Below, in pieces: positions 42,965 through 51,779 of a stretch of DNA of 64,000 nucleotides. Source of the DNA: CALNYX01 sp942490925. Lineage in GTDB: Bacteria; Chlamydiota; Chlamydiia; Chlamydiales; JAAKFR01. Both the position numbers and the translations under genes were made by a program. Below the pieces are notes generated by a model. That model was not told the origin of the DNA and made no database searches. It was given only the letters and a program-made list of their open reading frames with translations. How positions within the stretch are numbered: the first letter of the stretch is position 1; every line of letters begins with the position of its first letter. Location: NCBI GenBank assembly GCA_942490925.1, contig CALNYX010000017.1, positions 1,364,001 to 1,428,000 on the forward strand, given 5' to 3'.

Positions 42965-43017
42965 ATAATTTCCCCTTATATTGTTATAATACTTTAATCT
43001 ATTAAAATTACTTAATT

Positions 43018-43046
43018 ATTATAACACTAATTGGAATAAAATTCAA
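43018..43046 (-). promoter_or_regulatory. Near-consensus promoter of copB
   Basis: Minus strand TTGAAT (43041-43046), 17-nt spacer, perfect TATAAT (43018-43023), leader about 47 nt. It lies in the 85-nt gap after lcrH, so the translocator can be expressed apart from its chaperone. A TATTATAAC(A)ATATAA segment nearer the start resembles one before lcrH. Confidence 0.65.
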
Positions 43047-43049
43047 ATA

Positions 43050-43568
43050 TTAATTAGAAGAGTGTTTATCTGTTAATGTTTTCTTAATAAGTTCGCACTT
43101 TTCCCCAAGCTCTTTATGCTCAGGTTTAAGTTTACAAAGCTCTATTGTGATTTTAAGAAAATGTAAAGCATCTGAATATCCCTCAAGATTGAGGAAACAA
43201 TCAGCTAGATAGAATGTTGGCATAGGATTCATCGGCTCGAGGGCATGAGCTGTATAAAAACCTAGTGAGGCGTTAATGAAGTCTTTATGTTGGTGGTGAG
43301 CAGAAGCGAGTCCATAGATATATTTGAACTCATTTGGATTGAGTTTGGCTAAGACTTGAAATAGAGTCGCTGCTTCGAGGTATTTGCCTTGATCATAGTA
43401 GCCATGGGCAATCGCGTAGATCTCCTCTTCCATCTCATCTGAGACGCCAGAGGCCTCTTTGAGGGTTTTCCCCTCTTTCTCCATCTTTTGAAAGAGCTCG
43501 GCTGCAACCTCATCCAATTTCTCTTCATTAAGATTGTCTAAAATCTTAGCTAATTCGTTTTTGTCCAT
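43050..43568 (-). CDS. lcrH: LcrH/SycD-type type III secretion chaperone
   Basis: 172 residues with three tetratricopeptide-like repeats (IYAIAHGYYDQGKYLEAATLFQVL, YIYGLASAHHQHKDFINASLGFYTA, TFYLADCFLNLEGYSDALHFLK), the class II translocator chaperone fold. Cytoplasmic; expected to hold the CopB-like protein. In C. trachomatis the equivalent (CT576) lies next to mutL; here a PI4K-like gene has come between. The 57-nt upstream gap is extremely A/T-rich with several TATAAT-like boxes. Confidence 0.88.
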   Translation of the reverse strand: MDKNELAKILDNLNEEKLDEVAAELFQKMEKEGKTLKEASGVSDEMEEEIYAIAHGYYDQGKYLEAATLFQVLAKLNPNEFKYIYGLASAHHQHKDFINASLGFYTAHALEPMNPMPTFYLADCFLNLEGYSDALHFLKITIELCKLKPEHKELGEKCELIKKTLTDKHSSN

Positions 43569-43625
43569 ATTTATACGTTATAATAATGAGAAAATTATAT
43601 CAAATGAATTAACATTGTTATTATA

Positions 43626-44996
43626 GTGAAAAATGCTTTTTTGTTTATTATCCACCGCTACCCTGCAAAGCAGTTTAATCCCGCGTACGTGCTGCACAAT
43701 TATAAGGTTTTGATGAAGGGCGGGCGGTTAGCTGCATCTCGTGCAGGAAAGCTCAGGCCTATAAGGGGATTTTGGCGTAAAGCGGGTTTGACATCTCTTA
43801 ACATCCTCTCATTGGGTGCTTACCATTCAAGGCTTAAGCGTGTTAAGCTTTTTACTTACTTAGCGCTTACTTTGGAATTACGTAATCCTTTGGATAAGCA
43901 GCAGCTGATTCCCTTCTTAGTTCGCAAGGAGCGAATTTTGCAACAGCTGATCCCACACATGGGTATAAAACAAGAACTGTTGCAGGCCTATCTTGATCTT
44001 TTCTTAAGGAATTCTCAGTTGCAATTGTATATCATTGAAAAAATGAAGCGTGCTGTTTGGCAAGGGAGGCGGCCTACTTGTATCCAAAACGCAGATTTAG
44101 GGTTACAAAAAGGTTTGATTCCCCAATTGGCTGTACAAGGGGGGTCGGGAACCTATTTTATGAAAAACACAGAGCGTGAAACTATTGGGCTTTTCAAGCC
44201 CTTTGATGAAGAGATTGGAGCGCCAAATAATCCTGTTGGACCATCACATCAAGGAGCTTTAGGACAAAGAAGGACACGGATGGGAGTGCGTGTTGGTGAG
44301 GGGGCGCATCATGAAGTAGCGAGCTACGTGATCGACATCTTTTTTGGATTTGGGATTGTTCCACCAACTTATTATGCAACGTTTACACATCCAATTTTCC
44401 ATCAAACTGGAGAAGATCCGCTGAGTACCTTGCGGACAAAAAAGACAAAATATGGCTCTTATCAGGAATATATAGCTGGATTGACGTCTTTAGATAGGGT
44501 GAGCGAACAAGAGATGCTTAACGTTCCCCTTGAAGAGTATCAACTGCTCATTGTTTTAGATCTGATCATTGGTAACTTAGATAGAAACCCCGGAAATATC
44601 TTGATTGGTGATGGGGAGCTTGTTGCTATTGATCACGCTCTAGCATTTCCAGATAATATCAAAGATCCTCTTTCGACATGGTATTGGGCAATTGATTTTC
44701 TAGCTTATAAGCCACTGATTCCTTCTCTCGTTAAATTGGTCAAAAACTTTCCTTTTGAAAGGATTGCCTGGAAATTGCGCAAGCATTGTGGGATAGAGCC
44801 TAAGGCTTTACAACGGATGCGTGAGAGGGTTGCACTTTTTTCTGCTGGGGTTGCAGTTGATCTTGCTCCGCTGCAGCTAAGTGAGCTTTTACAAGAGGAG
44901 TATCTCAGGCCTCTGATTGATCAAGATCAAACGTTGCCACAATGCGCAAAAGAGATGGTTGAAAATTACCGTTCTCAGTTACAACAAGAGAGATGA
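43626..44996 (+). CDS. Phosphatidylinositol 3/4-kinase-like protein, putative effector
   Basis: 456 residues from a GTG. The C-terminal 300 residues resemble type II PI4-kinases: a Lys-containing strand TIGLFKPFDEEIGAPNNPVG, HHEVASYVIDIFFGFGIVPPTYYA, the catalytic-loop analogue LIIGNLDRNPGNILI and the metal-binding VAIDHALAFPDNIKD. The N-terminal 130 residues are basic and unrecognised. No signal peptide or membrane helix. Divergent from lcrH/copB and co-translated with mutL (ATGA overlap). A lipid or protein kinase acting in the host after type III export is an inference; substrate unknown. Confidence 0.7.
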   Translation: MKNAFLFIIHRYPAKQFNPAYVLHNYKVLMKGGRLAASRAGKLRPIRGFWRKAGLTSLNILSLGAYHSRLKRVKLFTYLALTLELRNPLDKQQLIPFLVRKERILQQLIPHMGIKQELLQAYLDLFLRNSQLQLYIIEKMKRAVWQGRRPTCIQNADLGLQKGLIPQLAVQGGSGTYFMKNTERETIGLFKPFDEEIGAPNNPVGPSHQGALGQRRTRMGVRVGEGAHHEVASYVIDIFFGFGIVPPTYYATFTHPIFHQTGEDPLSTLRTKKTKYGSYQEYIAGLTSLDRVSEQEMLNVPLEEYQLLIVLDLIIGNLDRNPGNILIGDGELVAIDHALAFPDNIKDPLSTWYWAIDFLAYKPLIPSLVKLVKNFPFERIAWKLRKHCGIEPKALQRMRERVALFSAGVAVDLAPLQLSELLQEEYLRPLIDQDQTLPQCAKEMVENYRSQLQQER

Positions 44997-46585
44997 TTAC
45001 CATTTTAGACGAACAAACAATCAATCAAATCGCTGCAGGCGAAGTGATTGAAAACCCTGCTTCTGTTGTCAAGGAGCTGATGGAAAATGCGCTTGATGCT
45101 GGGGCCTCTGATATTGTTATTGAAACTGAGGGAGGCGGGCGTGGATTGATTCGTCTGAGTGATAATGGCCATGGGATGCAGAGCGATCATCTCTGTTTAG
45201 CTCTTGAGCGGCACGCAACCTCTAAAATTTCTCATGTCAGTGATTTAAACACACTTGATTCCTTAGGCTTTCGAGGTGAAGCGCTTCCCTCTATTGCATC
45301 GATCTCAAAGATGTCATTGCACAGTAGTACAGGGAAAGAGGGCGCACGTCTTGAAGTTGTAGGAGGAAAGCTTGGGAAAATGCAACCTTGTGCGCGGCAA
45401 AAAGGGACAACAATTGAAGTGCGCTCGCTCTTTTTTAACGTGCCAGTACGACGAAATTTTCAAAAAAGTGTTGGCTCGGATGTCGCTGAAATTCACAAAT
45501 GCCTGACAAAAATCGCTCTTTGTCATTCCAATCTCCGTCTTCGGTGGATTCATGAAGGGAAAGTGCAATTTGCACTCGATCATCAAATGCCTTTATTGGC
45601 GCGGATTGAAGTATTGCTTGGGGAAGAATTTGCTTCGAATCTACTTCCTGTTGATGAAATGGGATACATCAGCAATCCCGCAGCCCATCGTCCGAATCGC
45701 ACTGGCCACTATCTCGCAATCAACAAACGGGCAGTTGTTTGCCCTTTTATCTCACAAAAAGTGTTGGAAGGTTATAGCACACGTCTACCTACACACCGCT
45801 TTCCTCTTTTTGTCCTGCAACTCAATTTGCCAGCCGATTGGATCGATGTGAATGTACATCCTCAAAAACGAGAGATTAGACTTCGCCATCAGCAAGAGAT
45901 TGGTGAAAAAATTGTTACGCAAGTAGAACACGCATTGGAAAGACCAACTCGAGTTGTTCAAACACCCTCATTTACTTTTGTGCAGGAAGATGAATCTGTA
46001 TCGTCAGTTGCTGAAGAGGTTGTCGTTTATCAACCAAATGAATCTACAGAAGAACCTATGCTCATGGAGCAGGAAATTACCTTGATGGGCATTTTCAAAG
46101 ATTATATTTTCATTCATGAGTCGGATGGTGTGCATATGATCCATAGTCCTTCAGCGCTTTATCGCATTCATTATGAAACGGTGACCCAAAAAAAGAGCGC
46201 TGTTGAACAGCAGAGCCTCTTGCTCCCGTTGACAGTCGAAGTGACGCCTGCTGAGGTACTGTTCCTCATGGAACATCTTACAGAATTGACTAATCTAGGC
46301 ATCTCAATACGTCATTTTGGTGAGCAGACGTTTCTTATCGATGCAATTCCGGCTTGTCTAGAGTTTGAAGAGATCACAGGATTAATTCATCAATTGTTTG
46401 AAAATCAACATGTAGAATACGCAAAAGTTTTGACGCGTCATCCATTGAAAAGGGTGCGATCTCCATTTGAAGCACTTGCTCTGATCAAAAAACTGCGTAA
46501 GTGTGATATTCCTGATAGAACTCCTGAAGGGAAATTGATCACTCAAGTGATCACAGAAGCAGAACTCCACCGTAGGTTTTCATGA
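44993..46585 (+). CDS. mutL: DNA mismatch repair protein MutL
   Basis: 530 residues, cytoplasmic. GHKL ATPase motifs ELMENALDAGAS, LSDNGHGM and HATSKI ... LGFRGEALPSIASI are intact, followed by GTTIEVRSLFFNVPVRR and the transducer end NVHPQKREIRL. The C-terminal dimerisation domain is short, and no DQHA(x)2E(x)4E endonuclease motif is seen, so it is probably of the non-endonuclease type. Overlaps the PI4K-like gene and pepP by 4 nt each; C. trachomatis has the same mutL-pepP pair. Confidence 0.94.
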   Translation: MITILDEQTINQIAAGEVIENPASVVKELMENALDAGASDIVIETEGGGRGLIRLSDNGHGMQSDHLCLALERHATSKISHVSDLNTLDSLGFRGEALPSIASISKMSLHSSTGKEGARLEVVGGKLGKMQPCARQKGTTIEVRSLFFNVPVRRNFQKSVGSDVAEIHKCLTKIALCHSNLRLRWIHEGKVQFALDHQMPLLARIEVLLGEEFASNLLPVDEMGYISNPAAHRPNRTGHYLAINKRAVVCPFISQKVLEGYSTRLPTHRFPLFVLQLNLPADWIDVNVHPQKREIRLRHQQEIGEKIVTQVEHALERPTRVVQTPSFTFVQEDESVSSVAEEVVVYQPNESTEEPMLMEQEITLMGIFKDYIFIHESDGVHMIHSPSALYRIHYETVTQKKSAVEQQSLLLPLTVEVTPAEVLFLMEHLTELTNLGISIRHFGEQTFLIDAIPACLEFEEITGLIHQLFENQHVEYAKVLTRHPLKRVRSPFEALALIKKLRKCDIPDRTPEGKLITQVITEAELHRRFS

Positions 46586-47622
46586 AGCGGATTGAAGCAG
46601 CAAGAGCTACACTTGGTAAGTTAGATGGTATCTTGGTAGATTCCCCTATCGATTTATATTATCTCACAGGATTAGAGCTTTCTCTTGGTCGCCTCTTGAT
46701 TACACAGAAAGAAGCGACTCTTTTTGTCGACGGGCGCTATTTTGAAAAGTGCCAAAAAGAGAGTCCTATTCCTGTTGTTCTATGGGATAGGAAATCACCT
46801 CTTCCAATTACTGGAAAAGTTGGATTTGACTCGCTTTACACGACATATAATGAGTACCAAACTCTTTGCAAGCTCGATGTAAAATGGGAGCCTCTTTGCG
46901 GCCCCATTCAAAAACTCAGGTTGATTAAAGAGCCAGCTGAAATTGAAAAACTACGCGTTTCAGCAGCGCTGTGCGCCCAAGGGTATGATTATGTCCTTAC
47001 TCTGCTTAAAGAGGGTGTAATAGAAGAAGAAGTGGCGATGGAGTTGGAGCTCTTTTGGAGGAAAATAGGAGGAGAAGAGCTCTCGTTTGAGCCAATTATA
47101 GCTTTTGGAGAGAATAGCTCGCTGCCACACCATCGGCCAAGTAAAAGAGCTTTACAACATGGTGATTTAGTCTTGATCGATATTGGAGTGCGGTATGATC
47201 ACTACCATTCTGATATGACGCGTGTGACCTTTTTTGGTGAGCCAACAACTCAAATGGAAGAGATCTACTCGATTGTTAAGGAGGCATATGTGGCGGCTTT
47301 GGCATTATGTCGCCCTGGTCAAGAGATGGCGGTTGTAGACAGAGCTGCTCGGCAGTTAATAGAGAGTCGTGGTTATGATTTACCACACAGTTTAGGGCAT
47401 GGAGTAGGATTAGAAGTGCATGAGATGCCACGGATTTATGCAAGTTCTGAAGGTACATTGCAGGCTGGAATGGTGATTACTATTGAACCAGGGATCTATG
47501 TGCCAGGTTTTGGTGGGGTGCGTTTAGAAGATACAATTGTTATCACTGGAGATGGGTATGAAAGTTTAACCTGTCGTCCACTTAGCGAATCACTCACGTT
47601 GTTGAATAACTCAAGTTTCTGA
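46582..47622 (+). CDS. pepP: Xaa-Pro aminopeptidase (M24 family)
   Basis: 346 residues, cytoplasmic peptidase releasing N-terminal residues before proline. Creatinase-like N-terminal domain, then the pita-bread domain with VLIDIGVRYDHYHSDMTR (metal Asp pair), HSLGHGVGLEVHE (metal His) and TIEPGIYVPGFGGVRLEDT (metal Glu pair). The last 7-8 codons and the stop lie inside dispersed repeat A copy 2, so the C-terminus (NNSSF) may have been rewritten by it. Confidence 0.93.
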   Translation: MKRIEAARATLGKLDGILVDSPIDLYYLTGLELSLGRLLITQKEATLFVDGRYFEKCQKESPIPVVLWDRKSPLPITGKVGFDSLYTTYNEYQTLCKLDVKWEPLCGPIQKLRLIKEPAEIEKLRVSAALCAQGYDYVLTLLKEGVIEEEVAMELELFWRKIGGEELSFEPIIAFGENSSLPHHRPSKRALQHGDLVLIDIGVRYDHYHSDMTRVTFFGEPTTQMEEIYSIVKEAYVAALALCRPGQEMAVVDRAARQLIESRGYDLPHSLGHGVGLEVHEMPRIYASSEGTLQAGMVITIEPGIYVPGFGGVRLEDTIVITGDGYESLTCRPLSESLTLLNNSSF

Positions 47623-47767
47623 CCGTTTTGGTTGCTTTTTGTCTGACTTGGAGGCTCGCTCGCTTGCCCTATCGCTTATAGTAGCTGCTACTGCAAGCGT
47701 CCAATTGAGAGCAAAAATCCCCAAAATGCCTCGACTTCATTTTTACATAACATGTTGAGATTTTTTC
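47600..47767 (+). repeat. Dispersed repeat A, copy 2
   Basis: Same orientation as copy 1 (2431-2608); 144 ungapped positions with 12 differences, then a 10-nt shorter linker and the common tail TTGAGATTTTTTC. Begins within the last codons of pepP. The minus strand reads GIFALNWTLAVAATISDR followed by a Lys/Ser-rich tail and a stop. No gene is seen from 47623 to 48020; this repeat and the MITE-like element fill it. Confidence 0.85.
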
Positions 47768-47832
47768 TTCAGATACACGTACCTAATCACTTCCTATTGC
47801 TTCATAGGGTCAATCTCGTTACACTAACAACA

Positions 47833-47999
47833 TAAGAAACCTCTAAATTATGCAGGCTTCAGATCTTTCAGTGCAATTTGCACCAGAGCGTTGTTTTCGT
47901 CCTCGCTAACCCACAAGGGGTTAGTGCCGTTCTCCAAACTTAGCTCTGTCACAAATTTCACTAAAATCTCCAAAACTTGCATAATTCAGAGGCTTCATA
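47833..47999. repeat. MITE-like element with TA flanks and 20-bp terminal inverted repeats
   Basis: Left end TAAGAAACCTCTAAATTATGCA (47833-47854, written with the flanking TA) pairs with 47978-47999 at 19 of 22 positions. Excluding the TA, the element is 163 bp. An internal hairpin CTAACCC-ACAAG-GGGTTAG sits at 47906-47924. No open frame of note. The layout suits a non-autonomous element mobilised by a TA-targeting transposase, which is not in this window. Confidence 0.6.
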
Positions 48000-48020
48000 A
48001 AGTTAAGAGGTCTTTGATTC

Positions 48021-50042
48021 GTGAAACTGCGCGGTAAACTTTTTACAGCCGTCGGTATTTTGCTCGCCTGCTATGTCGTGGTGATTTTTGTTTTACCCAC
48101 CACAGTTGTTGTAAAAGACGTTGCAGAAGTTACAGCAAAGCTGCATGAGACGTTTGCTGCAAGTAATCAAAAGCAGCTTGAAGATCAAAAAGTGCTTCTG
48201 AAAGATCTTCTGCGCACGATGCATCAGAATATCAATTCTCTTCTCTATGTAGTCTATGATGCGCATCCGTGGCCTGCAGAAAAGTTGTGGCAGATCATGA
48301 GCTATAACCCAGATATTGGCTTTTTACAGATCGATCTTCCAGATAAACATGTGGTGATCACTCCGGATGTTGCACAAACCTATCCTGCAACTCTTGATGG
48401 CTCTGTAGCAACTCTATCGAATGGCCAGAGTTACGCTGCTTTTCCATATGTAGGTGAGTATTTTCTGCTCTTCCCCTCTGGAACCAAGGATGCCCCAAAG
48501 ATTGAAAAGCCTCCCGCGCTGATCAGTGGGTTGACAGCCAAAACACAAATGGCGCAACTGCTGATTCCTCGTATTGTTGAGGGAAATCATCCAATTGGGA
48601 TTGTTCAATTCAATGCATTGGGTCAAGGGGAAGCGATTTTTGCAAATGAAGTGGTTCATACAAAGCCGATGTTTGATGCTGAGCGCTACTTTTCAGGGCA
48701 TGAACCTCCACAAAAGGCTCCACCGATTGCTGATGGAAGCGCTCTTGTTTCTAGCCCTTCTCTTTCTCATCTCTTCTTAGTAAACACTTTGAAGACAGAT
48801 CAGTTCTATTTGAGTATTGGAATGTCTATCGATGAGTTAGCTAAACAACTAGCTATTTGGTCAAATCGGATCATTGTTGTGCGTGTTGGAGATGAATTCT
48901 GGATTGGTTATGGCAGTGGAGGAACGCACTATTCACATGAGCAGCTCGAGCCATTTATCGAAAAAGATTTGATCAAACAAAAAGATGGCGTTCTCCAGAT
49001 TAGAGGAGAGACATACTACTTTGCAACGCTCGGTCAGCTTGAAAAGGGGCGTGTGGAGGTATATGAACTCTTTCAGCTAAATGGTGAAACCTCGGCATCA
49101 GAGATTTCAATCCGCGAAACAAAAAGACTCGCTTGGGAGATTTCGTTGCAGATGTTTGTCATCTCTCTTGTGCTCGTTGCCATCATGTTTTTTATTATAA
49201 GTCGTATTATTTTGCGCAACGCCATTCGTCCGATCATGCGCCTTGCTGAAGCAACAACTGAAATTGCAGCAGGTCGCTATGGTGAGGTTAAACTCCCAGA
49301 TACAGGAAAGAAAAAGGATGAAGTTGCTATTTTGACGCGTTCATTTGAAGAGATGGTTGTTGGCTTGCAGGAGAAAGAAAAAATCCGCGGCGTATTGAAT
49401 AAAGTTGTTTCCAAAGATGTGGCAGATGAAATTCTGAAGTCTAATATTCATCTGGGTGGTGAAGATCGACCAGCCTCCGTCTTGTTTGCTGATATTCGAG
49501 ATTTTACAAACCTCACTGAAAAGCTCTCTCCCCAAAAAACAATTGAGATGTTGAACATTTGTATGACGAAAGTTTCGCGAGTGATTGAAGGCGAAGGGGG
49601 CGTTGTCGACAAATATGTGGGTGATGAGGTGATGGCGATTTATGGCGCGCCAATAACGCACCCAGATCATGCTATTAGAGCTGTTTCAACGGGTGTTTTA
49701 ATTCTAGAGACTTTGAAACAGTGGAATGAAGAGAGGCGCCAACAGAACCTAACGCCTATTGAGATGGGAGTCGGTGTCCATTCAGGAGAGGTTGTTGCTG
49801 GAAATATGGGAGCTGAAGATCGCCTGAACTACACAGTTCTTGGAGCTAATGTCAACCTTGCGGCCCGCTTATGTGAGGTCGCGCGCCCTGGTCAATTCCT
49901 TATTTCTGAGCAGACATTGAAGCAGGCACATGTGGAAGAGTCCTTTTTTGTACATGCCTTAGAACCGATCAGGTTAAAAGGTTTTACAGATCCAGTGCAG
50001 ACATATGAAGTGATTGGTTTTAAATGGAATAAAGAAGAGTAA
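48021..50042 (+). CDS. Membrane-bound class III adenylate cyclase with extracytoplasmic sensor and HAMP
   Basis: 673 residues from a GTG. Helix 1 near 7-27, extracytoplasmic sensor (about 30-375), helix 2 (MFVISLVLVAIMFFIISRII), HAMP, then the cyclase domain: LFADIRDFTNLTEKL (metal Asp pair), VDKYVGDEVMAIYGAP (base-contacting Lys), NYTVLGANVNLAARL (Thr at the base-specifying position, catalytic Asn and Arg). Lys plus Thr suggests class IIIb adenylate rather than guanylate cyclase. Immediately followed by a histidine kinase. A cAMP receptor is not seen here. Confidence 0.88.
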   Translation: MKLRGKLFTAVGILLACYVVVIFVLPTTVVVKDVAEVTAKLHETFAASNQKQLEDQKVLLKDLLRTMHQNINSLLYVVYDAHPWPAEKLWQIMSYNPDIGFLQIDLPDKHVVITPDVAQTYPATLDGSVATLSNGQSYAAFPYVGEYFLLFPSGTKDAPKIEKPPALISGLTAKTQMAQLLIPRIVEGNHPIGIVQFNALGQGEAIFANEVVHTKPMFDAERYFSGHEPPQKAPPIADGSALVSSPSLSHLFLVNTLKTDQFYLSIGMSIDELAKQLAIWSNRIIVVRVGDEFWIGYGSGGTHYSHEQLEPFIEKDLIKQKDGVLQIRGETYYFATLGQLEKGRVEVYELFQLNGETSASEISIRETKRLAWEISLQMFVISLVLVAIMFFIISRIILRNAIRPIMRLAEATTEIAAGRYGEVKLPDTGKKKDEVAILTRSFEEMVVGLQEKEKIRGVLNKVVSKDVADEILKSNIHLGGEDRPASVLFADIRDFTNLTEKLSPQKTIEMLNICMTKVSRVIEGEGGVVDKYVGDEVMAIYGAPITHPDHAIRAVSTGVLILETLKQWNEERRQQNLTPIEMGVGVHSGEVVAGNMGAEDRLNYTVLGANVNLAARLCEVARPGQFLISEQTLKQAHVEESFFVHALEPIRLKGFTDPVQTYEVIGFKWNKEE

Positions 50043-51779
50043 ATGTTCACTTTTCGCCAAAAGATTTTTTTTAGCTACCTCTCCATTTTTTTGATCTTTG
50101 CAATCTTTCTTTACCCTGTTGTCACGAAACTGGTCTCTCATATTCATGAGAAAAACCTATTGAAACGTGTTCATACCCTTGTGGATCAGGTGGAGCATGC
50201 CGAAGATGAGCAAGAGTTGATCCATCAACTTGAGCAGTGGGAGCGATTTGTTTTTTTTCGTATCACGCTTTACAACCCAACCAGAGGAGAGCTATTTGAC
50301 TCTCACCAGGAAGTTGAAGAAGAGGAACTGGAAACCTTTCCTGAGATTCAAGAAGCGTTAGAAAAGGGGCAGGGATATGCTGTGCGCTACTCCTCTTTGT
50401 TTGATCAGCAACTCATCCTTGTTGCTGTCGCCTTTCCCTTTAAAGGGGAAACGTATGTGTTACGCGCAGCCTTTCCAAATGGTCAGATCATCGAGCTCAC
50501 TCGAGATCTAACGGTCACATTCCTCGTATTTGTTGTGATCTTACTGCTTCTATTTAGTTTCTTAGCGTGGTTCATTATCCACTATCTCACACGTCCAGCT
50601 TTTCAAATTCTCGATGCGATTCGTCCCTATCAAGAGGGGCGCGAAGAACATATTCGTGAAATTCATCTCCAAAATAAGGTGAGTGAATTTGGACAATTAG
50701 CTGCGACTCTTAACTCTCTTTCAAAGCGTGTAGAAAATCAGATTGAAACATTGACAGAAGAGAAAAATGAAAAAAGTGCAATTTTAGAATCTTTGATTGA
50801 AGGTGTCGTCGCTGTCGATGCAAAAATGACAGTGATTTACATGAACCAGACCGCCCAGGACTTTCTTGGAATTGAGCAAGATCTGATCGGTCGCTCCTTT
50901 TCGATGATTGGTCAAAAAGAGTGCGAGCAGTTGATCGTGCAGGCTCAGCAGACTAATCATCCTGCCCTTGCAGTGCTGAAACCTAAGCGTGGGAAAAAAC
51001 AGTTTTTTGACCTAGTTGCCATTCCACGTGGTCAGCAAGAAGGAGCTATTCTTGTTTTACAGGATAAAACCGCTTTACATAAGGTGATTGAGATGGGACG
51101 AGACTTTATTGCCAATGCTTCACACGAGTTGAAGACACCGATTACGATTATCCGTGGATTTGCTGAAACCTTGCATGAGCATCCTGAGCTTTCGCGAGAG
51201 ATCTGTCATGAAATCACGCACAAGATGGTTGCGAGTTGCGAACGAATGGAGACGCTTATTCGAAACCTGTTAACCTTAGCATCTGTTGATGAAGGACTCC
51301 CGACATCACGCCTGCAAAAGACCGATCTCGAGGATCTTGTTGAGCAAGCAAAGCAGACAACGCTAGTGGTTCATCCCCATGCAAATATTGTTGTCAAAAC
51401 AGAAGGGACAGAACCTTTTATACTCTATTTAGATAGTGACCTCTTTTTACAAGCTATTCTCAACTTGATGGATAATGCGGCCAAGTATTCTAAGCCTCCA
51501 GCAAATGTGACGGTACGTATTATCAAGCGAGAGAAAGAGTTTGTTTTGCAGATTGCAGATAAAGGAATTGGAATTCCTCAAGAAGATCTTGATCGTATTT
51601 TTGAGCGATTTTTTGCTGTTGATAAGAGTCATTCTCGTAGTTTGGGAGGCTCTGGTTTGGGGCTTTCTATCGTGTCGCGTATTATTGAGAAGCACAGGGG
51701 CAAAATTGATGTTAAGTCTCAGAAAGGAAAGGGCACAACTTTTATCATCACGGTTCCAATTCCAGACATGCTCAGCTAG
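50043..51779 (+). CDS. PhoR-like membrane histidine kinase (PAS/HisKA/HATPase)
   Basis: 578 residues, starting directly at the base after the cyclase stop. Two helices (about 8-28 and 155-180) flank an extracytoplasmic domain; HAMP and PAS (LESLIEGVVAVDAKMTVIYMN) follow; ANASHELKTPITIIRGFAETL carries the His; N box LNLMDNAAKYSKPP; G boxes DKGIGIP and GSGLGLSIVSRIIEKH. The organisation is that of PhoR. No response regulator gene adjoins. Converges with the type II operon, overlapping by 8 nt. Confidence 0.9.
   Translation: MFTFRQKIFFSYLSIFLIFAIFLYPVVTKLVSHIHEKNLLKRVHTLVDQVEHAEDEQELIHQLEQWERFVFFRITLYNPTRGELFDSHQEVEEEELETFPEIQEALEKGQGYAVRYSSLFDQQLILVAVAFPFKGETYVLRAAFPNGQIIELTRDLTVTFLVFVVILLLLFSFLAWFIIHYLTRPAFQILDAIRPYQEGREEHIREIHLQNKVSEFGQLAATLNSLSKRVENQIETLTEEKNEKSAILESLIEGVVAVDAKMTVIYMNQTAQDFLGIEQDLIGRSFSMIGQKECEQLIVQAQQTNHPALAVLKPKRGKKQFFDLVAIPRGQQEGAILVLQDKTALHKVIEMGRDFIANASHELKTPITIIRGFAETLHEHPELSREICHEITHKMVASCERMETLIRNLLTLASVDEGLPTSRLQKTDLEDLVEQAKQTTLVVHPHANIVVKTEGTEPFILYLDSDLFLQAILNLMDNAAKYSKPPANVTVRIIKREKEFVLQIADKGIGIPQEDLDRIFERFFAVDKSHSRSLGGSGLGLSIVSRIIEKHRGKIDVKSQKGKGTTFIITVPIPDMLS

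Noticed and set aside
47623..48020. tRNA or small RNA gene in the largest gap
   Set aside because: No cloverleaf or TTCGA loop pattern was seen; the gap is accounted for by two repeat elements.
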